Source of the DNA: Rheinheimera sp. SA_1
Lineage (GTDB): Bacteria; Pseudomonadota; Gammaproteobacteria; Enterobacterales; Alteromonadaceae
NCBI RefSeq assembly: GCF_001669775.1
Contig: NZ_LXWK01000016.1
Location: forward strand, 620,001-684,000
Direction of reading: 5' to 3'
DNA length: 64,000 nt
The notes under the pieces are model-generated. The model was not told the origin of the DNA. It did not search any database and worked only from the letters and a program-made list of their open reading frames with translations. Position numbers and translations under genes: made by a program. Positions 54,157 to 63,700 of this stretch are shown piece by piece (position 1 is the first letter of the stretch; every line of letters starts with the position of its first letter).

Positions 54157-55893
54157 ATGGTGAGTTATGATCAGGTAAAACAACTTTGCGACTCTTGGCA
54201 AGCTGCGGGACAAAGCATTGATATTGAAACCGTTGCTACCGAATTGAAGGCACCAGCTGGGGCAATACAGACCTGGTTAACGCTGTGGCAAAACGAACAA
54301 CAAATCCCGGATTTTAGCAGCGATTTTATTAACGCCTTTCGCCAGCAAGCCACTGCATTCACGCGGCAGTTTACTGCTCAGCTACAGCACGAACTGCTTT
54401 CGGTCATGCAACAAAATAGTGAGCTACAGCTGCTATTACAGCAATCAGCCGATGACCAGGTATTTTTCACCAGCCAGCTCGCCCAGCAACAATTAGAAAT
54501 TTCAGCACTGGATCAGGCACTCCAACAAGCGGCAACAGAAAAAAACCAGGTTGAAAACGCGGCTCAGCAGCAGCAAGAACAAATTGGTCAACTGACGGCA
54601 CAACTTGGTCAACTGGAATTAATGCAGGAAACCGCCAACAATGAGCGGGATCAGGCGCAGACGGAAACGGCAGAATATCAACAAACAATAGCGCTTATCC
54701 GCCAACAGTTAGCTGAGCAACAGCAGCAAATATTGGCCGAGCAACAACAAATAGCAAGCCTGCGCCAACAACTACAAAGCAGCGAGCAACTTGCTGAACG
54801 CCTTGAACATAGTGAGCAAGCCAGACAACAACTGGCACAGGAACTGACCCACAGTCAGCAACTGCAACAGCAAGCCGCGGTGGAAAACAAGACCTTACAA
54901 CAGCAGCTGTTAAGCAGCACTCAGCAACTGGCCGCCGCTGAAACTTTGCAACAACAGCTCAGCTTGCAACTACAGCAACAACAAGATTTGTTGGCGGCAA
55001 ATACTGAACAGTTCGCGCAAGCAACAACCAGCCATGAACAACAACTGCAGCAATTCATCACACAGCTCGCAGCCAGCGAACAAATTCAGCAACAAAGCAG
55101 CCAGGAACTGGCCAGATTGATGCAACAACTGACCCAAAGCGAACAAGCGGTAACCGCCGCGAACCAGCAAGTGAATCAGTTGCAGCAACAAATCTCCTTC
55201 CAGCAGCAAAACGGCGCCGATGTCGACCAACAAGTGCAGCAGCTACAACAACAGCTGAATGCGCAGTTGCAACAACATCAGGAAAGCGAACAGCAATATC
55301 TGCAGCGGGTAGAGCAACAAGCAGCGCAGCAACAGACACTGGAACAACAAAAAGCCCAGTTAGTTCAAGAACAACAACAGCAGCACCAACAATTATCCGA
55401 TCTGCAGGCTGAGTATGAAAATCTGCAACAACAGCTGCAGAACTCCGAATTGCCTGCGGTGAAAGCGGAACTACAACAAGCGCTAAAAACCCAGCAACAA
55501 CAGCAATCACAGTTACAACAGCAGCAACAGGAACTGGCCACGCAGGCGCAACTGATTGCCACACTTAAAACCGAAATGCCAGACCATGAAGCGCAATTAA
55601 GGCAGTTGCAGGAAACCAATATTCTGCTGAAACAACAAAATGCCAGCGCCGCAGAGCATCATTCGACGCAGCGCGAAACGATTAAACAATTGCGGGAAAA
55701 TCTGGCGCAACTACGTGAAGCAGCTCAGTTGTCACAGGTGTTACAGCAACAGCTCTCAGAGCAAAACCAACAATTGCTGGAACAAGTGTCGTTTGTCAAA
55801 ACCAACAGTGCTTCGACCATTGAACGTTTGACAAGAAACTGGGAACAAGCGCAGGCGAAGATCCGCAGTCTGGAACAAGGCAGCCTGGCTTGA
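54157..55893 (+). CDS. KfrA-like DNA-binding coiled-coil protein
   Basis: 578 aa. The N-terminal 45 residues (VSYDQVKQLCDSWQAAGQSIDIETVATEL..AIQTWL) match the winged-helix KfrA_N domain of plasmid proteins. From about residue 60 to the end it is continuous coiled coil, extremely rich in glutamine (runs of CAA/CAG codons around 54420-55600), with polar heptads. KfrA in broad-host-range plasmids binds DNA and aids segregation; here the gene sits among chromosomal genes with no plasmid partners, so its role is unknown and may be nucleoid- or cell-cycle-related. The AAGGAAC site supports the ATG. Confidence 0.7.
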   Translation: MVSYDQVKQLCDSWQAAGQSIDIETVATELKAPAGAIQTWLTLWQNEQQIPDFSSDFINAFRQQATAFTRQFTAQLQHELLSVMQQNSELQLLLQQSADDQVFFTSQLAQQQLEISALDQALQQAATEKNQVENAAQQQQEQIGQLTAQLGQLELMQETANNERDQAQTETAEYQQTIALIRQQLAEQQQQILAEQQQIASLRQQLQSSEQLAERLEHSEQARQQLAQELTHSQQLQQQAAVENKTLQQQLLSSTQQLAAAETLQQQLSLQLQQQQDLLAANTEQFAQATTSHEQQLQQFITQLAASEQIQQQSSQELARLMQQLTQSEQAVTAANQQVNQLQQQISFQQQNGADVDQQVQQLQQQLNAQLQQHQESEQQYLQRVEQQAAQQQTLEQQKAQLVQEQQQQHQQLSDLQAEYENLQQQLQNSELPAVKAELQQALKTQQQQQSQLQQQQQELATQAQLIATLKTEMPDHEAQLRQLQETNILLKQQNASAAEHHSTQRETIKQLRENLAQLREAAQLSQVLQQQLSEQNQQLLEQVSFVKTNSASTIERLTRNWEQAQAKIRSLEQGSLA

Positions 55894-55897
55894 GCTT

Positions 55898-55945
55898 GGT
55901 TAAAAAAGTTTAACCTGCACACGGCTGCAGATGCTCTGCAGCCGT
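55898..55945. terminator. Two hairpins between convergent genes
   Basis: GGTTAAA-AAAG-TTTAACC (55898-55915) is followed by a perfect 11-bp stem, ACGGCTGCAGA-TGC-TCTGCAGCCGT (55921-55945). It sits between the KfrA-like and GDT1 genes. The second stem lacks a real T-run, so termination may be inefficient or Rho-dependent. Confidence 0.55.
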
Positions 55946-55987
55946 TCAACTGATCACTAGCAAGATGAGCTCTCAGCCAAGTCCTAT

Positions 55988-56551
55988 TTATAGCTGCCCT
56001 GCGACAATAGTGCCAATCCCGAGCAACATAAACACAGCACAAGCCGCCAGTCGCGCCCAGGCCAGTGGCAACCTTTCTAAAATCCAGCGACCGGCAAATA
56101 CCACCGGCACATTGGCTGCCAACATCCCCAGCGTAGTACCGATAATCACCAGCCAGGTTTGTGGATAGACCGCCGCTAGCAACACAGTGGCGATTTGAGT
56201 TTTATCACCAATTTCCGCGACAAAAAACAGCAAGCAACTGGCGGCAAAAGCACCGTATTTTAACACTTCACTTTCGCCACTGTCGTCTTTGTCCGGGATC
56301 AACAACCAAAGTGCGACGGCTATAAAGGACCCGCCAAGTAACCAGGCATGCCAGCTTGCCGGAATAAATTGCGCCACCCAGGCGCCAAACCAGGCTGAAG
56401 CAGCGTGATTGAGTAAAGTCGCCACCAGAATACCGGCAATAATGGCGCCGCGGGAGCGAAATCGCGCCGCTAAAAATAACGAAAGGAGTTGGGTTTTGTC
56501 ACCGATCTCAGCGATAGCCACGCCGGTGAAGGAATACAATAATGCGTCCAT
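55988..56551 (-). CDS. GDT1/UPF0016 family manganese exporter
   Basis: 187 aa from the ATG at 56549-56551 (a TTG at 56578 would add nine codons). It contains two copies of the family motif E-x-G-D-K-T-Q: GVAIAEIGDKTQLLSLFLA near residue 12 and FVAEIGDKTQIATVLLA near residue 110, plus six hydrophobic helices and a short acidic loop after DKDDSGE. UPF0016 proteins export Mn2+ (and in eukaryotes Ca2+ or Mn2+). The leader is a yybP-ykoY Mn2+ riboswitch, which strongly supports the Mn role. Confidence 0.87.
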   Translation of the reverse strand: MDALLYSFTGVAIAEIGDKTQLLSLFLAARFRSRGAIIAGILVATLLNHAASAWFGAWVAQFIPASWHAWLLGGSFIAVALWLLIPDKDDSGESEVLKYGAFAASCLLFFVAEIGDKTQIATVLLAAVYPQTWLVIIGTTLGMLAANVPVVFAGRWILERLPLAWARLAACAVFMLLGIGTIVAGQL

Positions 56552-56599
56552 ATATGGGCTCAGCGGGATAACAGACAAAAGACAACGCTGCGACTCCCG

Positions 56600-56745
56600 C
56601 TTTGGGCCACAGTGCTGTCTCAGGTCTCATCAGACATTAGCAAGCAAAGCTAATGTCGTTGTAGCCATGTGCATGAGGCACAAGTATGTTGACCACAACG
56701 AAGCCGGACAAACCAGCAACAGATTACTCCCCCAAGCAGGAAGAC
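56600..56745 (-). ncRNA. yybP-ykoY manganese riboswitch
   Basis: The minus strand carries the family landmarks in order: GGGGGAGTA (56725-56733), GTCAACATACTTGTGCC in the middle, then GACATTAGC-TTTGCTT-GCTAATGTC, a perfect hairpin, and GATGAGACC (about 56622-56631). Cross-pairing is possible between CTTGGG near the 5' end and CCCAAAG downstream. It lies about 50 bp before the Mn exporter ATG, with no terminator hairpin and T-run, so control is probably at translation. Confidence 0.85.
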
Positions 56746-56788
56746 TCGCATTGTAGCTGCTGGGCCAGTGCTGCGGCAAGCCTTAGCT

Positions 56789-58156
56789 TTAGCTTACTTG
56801 CCAATGCAACTGGTACTTCTCTGGGAATGGCCCAGGTCTGTCCGGAAAAAACTGTTGATTTACATAACAAATATCACCTTTACTCTGCAAATTTTCCAGA
56901 AGCAGAACTTGTTTCACCATCTCTGGAATAAGCTCGATGCCAACGTATTTCCCCAGACATTGATGCGGCCCGTAGCCAAAGACAAAATTGTGATTTACAT
57001 CCCGTTGTGGATTAAAAATATCGGGCTTTTGATAGGCAAAAGAGTCGAACATCGCCGATTGCGTGAGTAAGCGGACAATAGTGCCTTTTTTAATCCGGGT
57101 CTGATAAAAAGTGCCCAGGCCGATATCATAATCTGCGGCGGTTTTGCGGAAAATATCTGGACTTATCGGCACAAAACGTAACGCCTCCCACACCATCGCA
57201 TCAAAACCGGCAACATCGTTCTCCCGCGCCAGATTTTTAGCTTGTTGCAACAACTCTGGCCGCTGCAGGAAAAACTGCACTGTCTGCGCCACCGCTTGTG
57301 AGGTGGTTTCAATAGCGCCGATGAGCAGCCCGCCGGCGTTTACTCCGACCCGCACTAATGAAAAATCGACGTCGCTGGCAAAGGTTGATTTCACCATCCG
57401 CACCACCATATTGTCGCGCTTCGGTTTCATCGTCATACCAAATAAGCGATACAGTAGAATTGCCGGCAATTTTAAAACCAGTTGCAATAAACCGAGTAAA
57501 CGCACGCTGACCACTTTCCGGGCCATCAGTACCGCAATATAAGCCACCAACTCTTCCGAGACTTTCGCGTGCTCGCTGATAATCAAATCATGATCCCGAT
57601 CCGACAGCAGATCAATTGGCTGATTGTGAAACGCATCATACTGATTCCAGTACGACCAGCGAATGAGATCCTGTTCGTCTGAGCCATCCAGTCCAAAATA
57701 CTGCTGCACCAGCAACATTGGCACCATCCGGCAGTATTGGTTCACAAACTCAATCTCACCCTTAGCTTTATGTAAAATGCTGGCCGCATTTTTAGCGACC
57801 TGCTGCCGAATCGCAGGTAAATCATCGCGGTTGAGCAGCCCTTGCATAATCGACTTTTCACGGTAATGCAAAGCATCGTCGTCATGCGCCATCAGATATC
57901 CGGCATCGGTCGCTGTCACACCCATTTTTGGTTTATATAAATCAACGGTAAAAGTCTTGGGTAGCTGCAGCATATCGGCCACATCTACATAGTTGGCCAC
58001 CAAGGTGCATTGCGGCGTTTGCAACACCGGCCGTTGCGCCCGCAGCTGGGCGAAAAAAGCCAACCGGTGTTCGCTCTTGATCCATTGTTGCACCAGCGGG
58101 TAGCGCTCATTTTCGAGGGCAGCATCAAACTCGCTTAAATAATCCCTGTGTTGCAT
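56789..58156 (-). CDS. Cytochrome P450
   Basis: 455 aa with no signal peptide. The heme-thiolate cysteine is in FGYGPHQCLGKYVGIE (about residue 400), the I-helix reads GGLLIGAIETTSQAVAQTV, and the ExxR is in DAMVWEALRFVPI, keeping E and R three residues apart. The I-helix lacks the usual A/G-G-x-D/E-T; the acid-Thr pair appears as ETT. It is 18 bp downstream of a di-haem cytochrome c in the same operon and may be its electron acceptor or partner. The substrate is unknown. A GGAGA site stands before the ATG. Confidence 0.88.
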   Translation of the reverse strand: MQHRDYLSEFDAALENERYPLVQQWIKSEHRLAFFAQLRAQRPVLQTPQCTLVANYVDVADMLQLPKTFTVDLYKPKMGVTATDAGYLMAHDDDALHYREKSIMQGLLNRDDLPAIRQQVAKNAASILHKAKGEIEFVNQYCRMVPMLLVQQYFGLDGSDEQDLIRWSYWNQYDAFHNQPIDLLSDRDHDLIISEHAKVSEELVAYIAVLMARKVVSVRLLGLLQLVLKLPAILLYRLFGMTMKPKRDNMVVRMVKSTFASDVDFSLVRVGVNAGGLLIGAIETTSQAVAQTVQFFLQRPELLQQAKNLARENDVAGFDAMVWEALRFVPISPDIFRKTAADYDIGLGTFYQTRIKKGTIVRLLTQSAMFDSFAYQKPDIFNPQRDVNHNFVFGYGPHQCLGKYVGIELIPEMVKQVLLLENLQSKGDICYVNQQFFPDRPGPFPEKYQLHWQVS

Positions 58157-58174
58157 AAGCTCTCCTGGCCGCCA

Positions 58175-60463
58175 TTACAGCGTTTTTAAGAATTCAATCA
58201 GGCTCATTCGATCGTCTTGACTTAAGCTGCAAGCGCCATAGTCATGCCCTTTGTTACTGTTACCCGCCAAACTGGTATCAAACTCGAATCCATCATAACC
58301 TTCGGTTTTGAGACCAACTTTTACCGGATCAAATTCTCGGGCGCCAACCTTAAACGTTTTTGGACGGTCCGCTGCGCAGCTCAGCAAATCAAACAAAGTA
58401 GGGACTGAACCATTGTGCAGATAAGGCGCGGTGGCCCAAATGCCATTGAGTGAACGGCCCCGATAGGCGAGCAGACTGTTATAAGGATTGGCGGTGGTAT
58501 CCGGCTGATAGTTACCGGCTTTCAGACTATTTTGAACTGGATTATCTTTGGCTGAACGCACCAACGAATACACCCAGTCATAAAGCCGCACCGGCAACCA
58601 TTTATCCGGATCTGGGGTAGCGATCACCCCTTTGGTCGCTGCCGTCAGAATTTGCACCACTGGGGCATCTTCCTGCACCACCAAATAACCAACATCGGTT
58701 TCCTGATAGGTATTTCGAAGATTGCCGGATTTACCGTGGTACTTCACACTGTTGTGGGCCATGGCTTCGTCAGTGGTTTGCGGATCCTGGATGCCAACCA
58801 TATTCGACACCATCAGCCGATCGCCAGCTTCCCGGTCTAATACGATGTGGCAGCTCTGACAATTCTGCGCGTAAATCACTTTGCCTTTTTCAACTTGTGG
58901 CCGATTAATCCGTAAATCCTGCCCGGCACAATCCCGTAAATCGACCGCCTGACTCAGCGGACCATTTGGCAGATAATAGTCGCCACTCTGACTATTACGG
59001 CAGAACGGCCAGCGCGGTGACATCAGGGTGAGTAAGTGGCTTTCTAACCGCTCCAGATTAAATAAGTCGACCGATGATTTAAAATTAATAACTTGTTCTT
59101 TGTTACTCTGCCCAGTCAGGAGCGACGATAAATTAAAGTTTTTCATCCACTTACTGACGCCGGTTTCAGTATGCCAATCCAGAATGGCAAATACCCCGAT
59201 CACTTCGCCGGCATTACGCCCCAAAGGCCCAAGGAATGAATTACCGGCTAAACCGTTCCATTGGACATAGTCGGAGTAGGGAATGTCCCACAAAAATGGA
59301 TAACTAACCGGCGCATTTGGCGTATTAAAAATGGCGTTACGGATCCGGAACATATTTGGCTGATTTAAGTTCGGATAGCCCGGTGTATTGGAGCGTAAAT
59401 TCGCCAGAATTTGCGTAAACTGCTCGTCTTTTAACACCGCATCTTTGGGATCGCCAACACCTTTGAGCACCAAGTCGACTTCGGCATCGCTCAGCACCCG
59501 CTCTGCGCCATTAAATCGGGTGACCGTTTTCAGAATTTTTTCTAGCTGCTGGCGATTGATCGCATGTTGCAGCACCCGATTATAGATACGGCCAAACGCA
59601 TCAAGCCGGGCATAGCCGTAACGAAGTGGTTTTGTATATTCAGTTGCTTCTTTATCTTTACAGTCCTTACTACTGTCATCGCTGTTTAAGCATATGTAAC
59701 TGTGATTAACAGTATTGTAAAGCTGCCGTGTTGCCGTCCACTTATCCAGTTCGGCTTCGACTTGTTCGGCGCTGCTAAAATCATTGTTCAGAGCCAGAAC
59801 TTGTTCGATAAAACGCTCTAATCGCGGATTTTCTTTATCTGGTTTACGCTGGGTCTGGCTCATCGCATCAGCCATCGCAGTTAAGAACCCGACCATATCG
59901 GCCATCGCAGGTCCACCATCAATCCGTAGCGCACGCCCCTGATAATTAATCTGACCTGTATGACAAGCGCTGCAGGTTAAACCAACATATTGTTTGCCCT
60001 GATACCGTTCCTTCACAAAGCCGACCGGTAGTGCATCAGGATTAAAAAAAGTAGATTTTTGCGGCAGATAGCGATAATCATCAACAAATTTCGGACATAA
60101 AAACCAGCTGTTATTTTTGCCGTTGCGCTCACAGCTCAAAGCACTTTTTTCCGGTTGTTCTAACGCCAGTAAAAAGTCATACGGCAAAAAGGCCGAACCT
60201 TGGGTGGTGTTGTAAAACCACAGGCTGCCATTGGCGTCCCAGCCTTGATCCAGATATTCAGGCGTACTGTAGTTTTCACCAAATTTACCTTCGGCAATCG
60301 CCAGCGCGCCGCGGTCGGGGTCGTCATCCCATTGCTGGTAAATTTTGGCGGCAAAAGTGGCCAACAACGGCAACACCACCAGCACGCCGAGGAGAAGGTA
60401 AGTCAGACTTTTAGGTAAACGGATAAAAAACAGTACGATACGATAGAGCAGTCGGCTGATCAT
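58175..60463 (-). CDS. Membrane-anchored di-haem cytochrome c (RoxA/peroxidase-like)
   Basis: 762 aa. An N-terminal anchor helix (about residues 20-39) leaves the rest in the periplasm. Two c-type haem sites are visible: LTCSACHTG (Cys164-His168) and NCQSCHIVLD (Cys535-His539). Between them is LWDIPYSDYVQWNGLAGNSFLG, typical of di-haem cytochrome c peroxidase/RoxA-type proteins, and the C-terminus has LAYRGRSLNGIWATAPYLHNGSVPTL, which supplies a haem ligand region. The family includes RoxA, an oxygen-dependent rubber dioxygenase, and bacterial cytochrome c peroxidases; which this is cannot be told. It is the first gene of the operon with P450. Confidence 0.82.
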   Translation of the reverse strand: MISRLLYRIVLFFIRLPKSLTYLLLGVLVVLPLLATFAAKIYQQWDDDPDRGALAIAEGKFGENYSTPEYLDQGWDANGSLWFYNTTQGSAFLPYDFLLALEQPEKSALSCERNGKNNSWFLCPKFVDDYRYLPQKSTFFNPDALPVGFVKERYQGKQYVGLTCSACHTGQINYQGRALRIDGGPAMADMVGFLTAMADAMSQTQRKPDKENPRLERFIEQVLALNNDFSSAEQVEAELDKWTATRQLYNTVNHSYICLNSDDSSKDCKDKEATEYTKPLRYGYARLDAFGRIYNRVLQHAINRQQLEKILKTVTRFNGAERVLSDAEVDLVLKGVGDPKDAVLKDEQFTQILANLRSNTPGYPNLNQPNMFRIRNAIFNTPNAPVSYPFLWDIPYSDYVQWNGLAGNSFLGPLGRNAGEVIGVFAILDWHTETGVSKWMKNFNLSSLLTGQSNKEQVINFKSSVDLFNLERLESHLLTLMSPRWPFCRNSQSGDYYLPNGPLSQAVDLRDCAGQDLRINRPQVEKGKVIYAQNCQSCHIVLDREAGDRLMVSNMVGIQDPQTTDEAMAHNSVKYHGKSGNLRNTYQETDVGYLVVQEDAPVVQILTAATKGVIATPDPDKWLPVRLYDWVYSLVRSAKDNPVQNSLKAGNYQPDTTANPYNSLLAYRGRSLNGIWATAPYLHNGSVPTLFDLLSCAADRPKTFKVGAREFDPVKVGLKTEGYDGFEFDTSLAGNSNKGHDYGACSLSQDDRMSLIEFLKTL

Positions 60464-60492
60464 AGTGCACTTCCATCAATGAAGCTGAACCT

Positions 60493-60524
60493 TTATACCA
60501 AGATCATTGAAGATTCGGGTATAA
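60493..60524. repeat. Short TTATACC/GGTATAA inverted element (possible MITE remnant)
   Basis: TTATACC (60493-60499), followed by AAGATCATTGAAGATTC, then GGGTATAA (60517-60524). Both ends and the internal TTGAAG at the same distance from the TTATACC end match the 134-bp foldback element at 18865-18998. It could be an internally deleted copy. Confidence 0.45.
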
Positions 60525-60641
60525 ACAACATTGGTCCTTGTTGTCGGTGAATAAAAGCTAGTTCAGCTTTAATTCCTGGTCAAATTTCAAGCAACTGGTA
60601 GAGTCTGCTAAGGTCTGTGGCAACCGCACAAAAAAGCTGAT

Positions 60642-60678
60642 AAAAAAAGGGCAACCCCACTGCGGTTGCCCTTTTTTT
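60642..60678 (-). terminator. Intrinsic terminator after the RND permease genes
   Basis: AAAAAAAGGGCAACC and GGTTGCCCTTTTTTT form a 15-bp perfect stem around a 7-nt loop, 26 bp beyond the stop of the RND gene. The symmetric A/T runs allow it to work in either direction. Confidence 0.93.
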
Positions 60679-60703
60679 ATGCTGCGGTTTTTGTTACTTC
60701 AGT

Positions 60704-63700
60704 TTAAGATTTTACGCTGATAATTTTATCCACCCGGCCACGGGCGCGACTGGTAAACCGTTGCCAGCGTAAGCCCATCCGCACCAATCCCCAATAGGTC
60801 AGCGGCACTAACAGCAAGCTGGTTAAAGTGGAGAAAATCAAGCCGCCGATAATCGCAATCGCCATTGGCGCATAACTTGGGCCGTTACTGCCAATCGCTG
60901 CATCACCGAAGGTCAACGGAATAAGACCCAGCACTGTGGTGGAAACCGTCATCAGAATTGGGCGTAACCGCGTTTCACAAGCCTCAATAATTAAGGATAC
61001 CAGTTCTGCCGTTGGCGATTCTTCACGCAACTGATTTATCCGGTCGACCAATACAATACCGTTGTTGACCACAATACCCATCAACACCAGCATACCAATC
61101 ATCCCCATAATGCCCATGGTGGTGCCAGTAATTAAAAACGCCCAGAACACGCCAACAAACGAGAACAACAAGGAACCAATGACCGCCGTTGGCAATAACA
61201 GCGACTCAAACAACGCCGCCATCACCAGGTAAATCATCGCCACCGCCAGCAACATATTAATTTGCATTATGCCCTGCGCTTCATCCTGATACCGGAAACT
61301 GCCTTCAAACGACCAGCTGTAACCGGCTGGCAGTTGTAGCTGCTCCATTACTTTGGTCAATTCTTTTTTGGCATCGTCCATTTTTAAGTCTTTATGCAAA
61401 TTCATGCCTATCGCCAGGCCGGTCTGGCGGTTCATCCGGCGAATTTCACCCAGTTGCTGCACAAAACTCAAAGTGGCAATTTCATCGAGGCGCACCACCT
61501 GATTGTCCTGCAATTTCACCGGAATAGCGGCCAGAGCTTGCTGCGATAAACTCACCGTTTCGTCATACAAAACCCGCAACTGCACTTCACCTTGGTCCGG
61601 CGTGCGGAAAGTCCGTAAGTTAGTGCCGCGCAGCGCCAGACTCACCATATCCGCCACGTCTTTGGCGTTCAGACCAAACCGCTGCAAGTTGTCTGGGTTG
61701 AGCTTAATTTGCAGTTCAAATTTGGCCTGACTGACTTCTGAGCGCACATCTTCCAGACCTTTGACTGAACTAATGGCCGGAATAAGATTGTCTGCCAATT
61801 CCATCAACTTGCCAGTCGAAGGGCCGGACAAATGCACTTGCATGCCTCCACCAGAATCGCCCCAGCCAAATTGCGGTTTGCCAAGCACCATCGGCGGCCA
61901 GTCTTTGCGGATCGCATCTTTAATTTGCGTTACAGTTTGCGGTAATTCGTCCTTAAACATAATGGTCGACACCGCAAATCCCGGCGTGTAATAGCTATAC
62001 ACCGAATCGATATGGAATTTCTCTTTATTGCCATAAAGATAAGCTTCCATGGTTTTCACCGATTGCTCGACTTCCACCAGGCTGTAATTACCCTGAATGT
62101 TGTAATTCAGGAACAGGCGGTTTTTATCACCACCGTCTTCATCACCACCGGAAATAAAACTCATCGGAATGGCGATACTCGCTAATAATCCAAAAGCAAT
62201 AAAGGTTGAAGCGATCGGTTTACGCATAGTCCAGTGCAGGCAACGACTGTAAAAACGGTCAGTAGCACTTTGTGTAATGGCATGTTGCGTGGTCATGCCT
62301 TTGATTTTGGTTGATAACCAGGGGATCAGCGTCAACGCCACCAGTAGTGAAACCGCCAGCGAAATGGTAATAGCCACCGCTACGTGTTCCAGAAACACCG
62401 TCACATCCACTTTCTGACCAATAATATTGGGCAGAAACACAATCGCCGTGGTGGCAGTACCGGCTAGTACCGCCAGACTAACCCGATACACGCCCCGCTC
62501 GGTCGCCCGCACGGTGTCGCTGTCCGCTTCACGTTCCCGGAAAATACTTTCGGTGACCACTACCGAGTTGTCCACCAGCATGCCGACCGCCAGCATCAAT
62601 CCCATCATGCTGAGGATATTTAGGCTGTAACCAAGGAAATACATAATGCCAAGAGTGATGGTGATTGATACCGGCACTGAAATAACCACCAAAAAAGTGG
62701 TCGGCATATGCCGCAGAAACAGATACAACACGATAAAGGACAACACCGCACCCATGATGCCGGAACTTAATACATTCGACAGCGAATCAGTGACACCCTT
62801 AGCCGTATCATCCATCACAAACAAGTTGATGCCAGTAAACGCCGGATCTTTGCCCACTGCGTCAATCACCGCCAACGCAGCTTTGGACACATCAACCAGA
62901 TTGGCACCTGATTCTTTGAACACGTTCATGCCCACTGCAAACGATTGGTTCAGCCGGCGTCCTTCGACTCGTTTTGGCAGTTCAAGCTGCAACTCGGCAA
63001 TATCGCCCAGGTGAATGCCACGACCAATCGGGATTTGTTTTATTTCATCCAGCGTGGTCAGTTCACCCACCGGTTTTACCAGCACACTGCTTTCAGTGGT
63101 GCGGATTTCGCCGGCGGTCATCGCAAAGTTTTGTTGCGACAAAATATTCATCAACGAAGCAACATCCACCTGCAAGCTACGGATTTTCTCCGGCTGCAAC
63201 CGAATCGTTACCTGGCGTTTGTCGACGCCGTATAATTCAACTTTGGAAACGCCTGGAACACGTTCCAGTGGGCGTTTTATTTGACGTTCCAATAAATCAT
63301 ACGCCATTGATAAATCACGTTCGCTGGAAATCCGCAGCTGAAAAATCGGCATATCGTTGGTATTAAACTGAAACACCAGCACCCGCTCCACATCGGTCGG
63401 CAGCAAGTGGCGAATACTGTCCAGCCGCTCCCGCACTTCGATGCTTTTGGTATTGATGTTTTCTTCCCAGTTAAATTCCAGGCCAACATCCATGCCGTCT
63501 TCACGGGTGAAGCTGCGCATCGTTTTAATACCGGTGACGGTCGAGAGTGCTTCTTCCACCGGCCGGGTGATCAGCCGCTCCACTTCAGCCGGCGTGGCAT
63601 TCGGGTAAGGCACGTTGACATAAATTTCCGGAATATCGATGCCAGGGAAATTTTCCAGTGGCAACATCCGGCTGGCGAGCATGCCAAACACCAGCATCGA

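Noticed and set aside
55058-55564. 168-aa minus-strand open frame rich in Val and Ala
   Set aside because: It is the antisense of the CAA/CAG-rich coiled-coil gene, where stop codons are rare on the other strand. There is no ribosome binding site.
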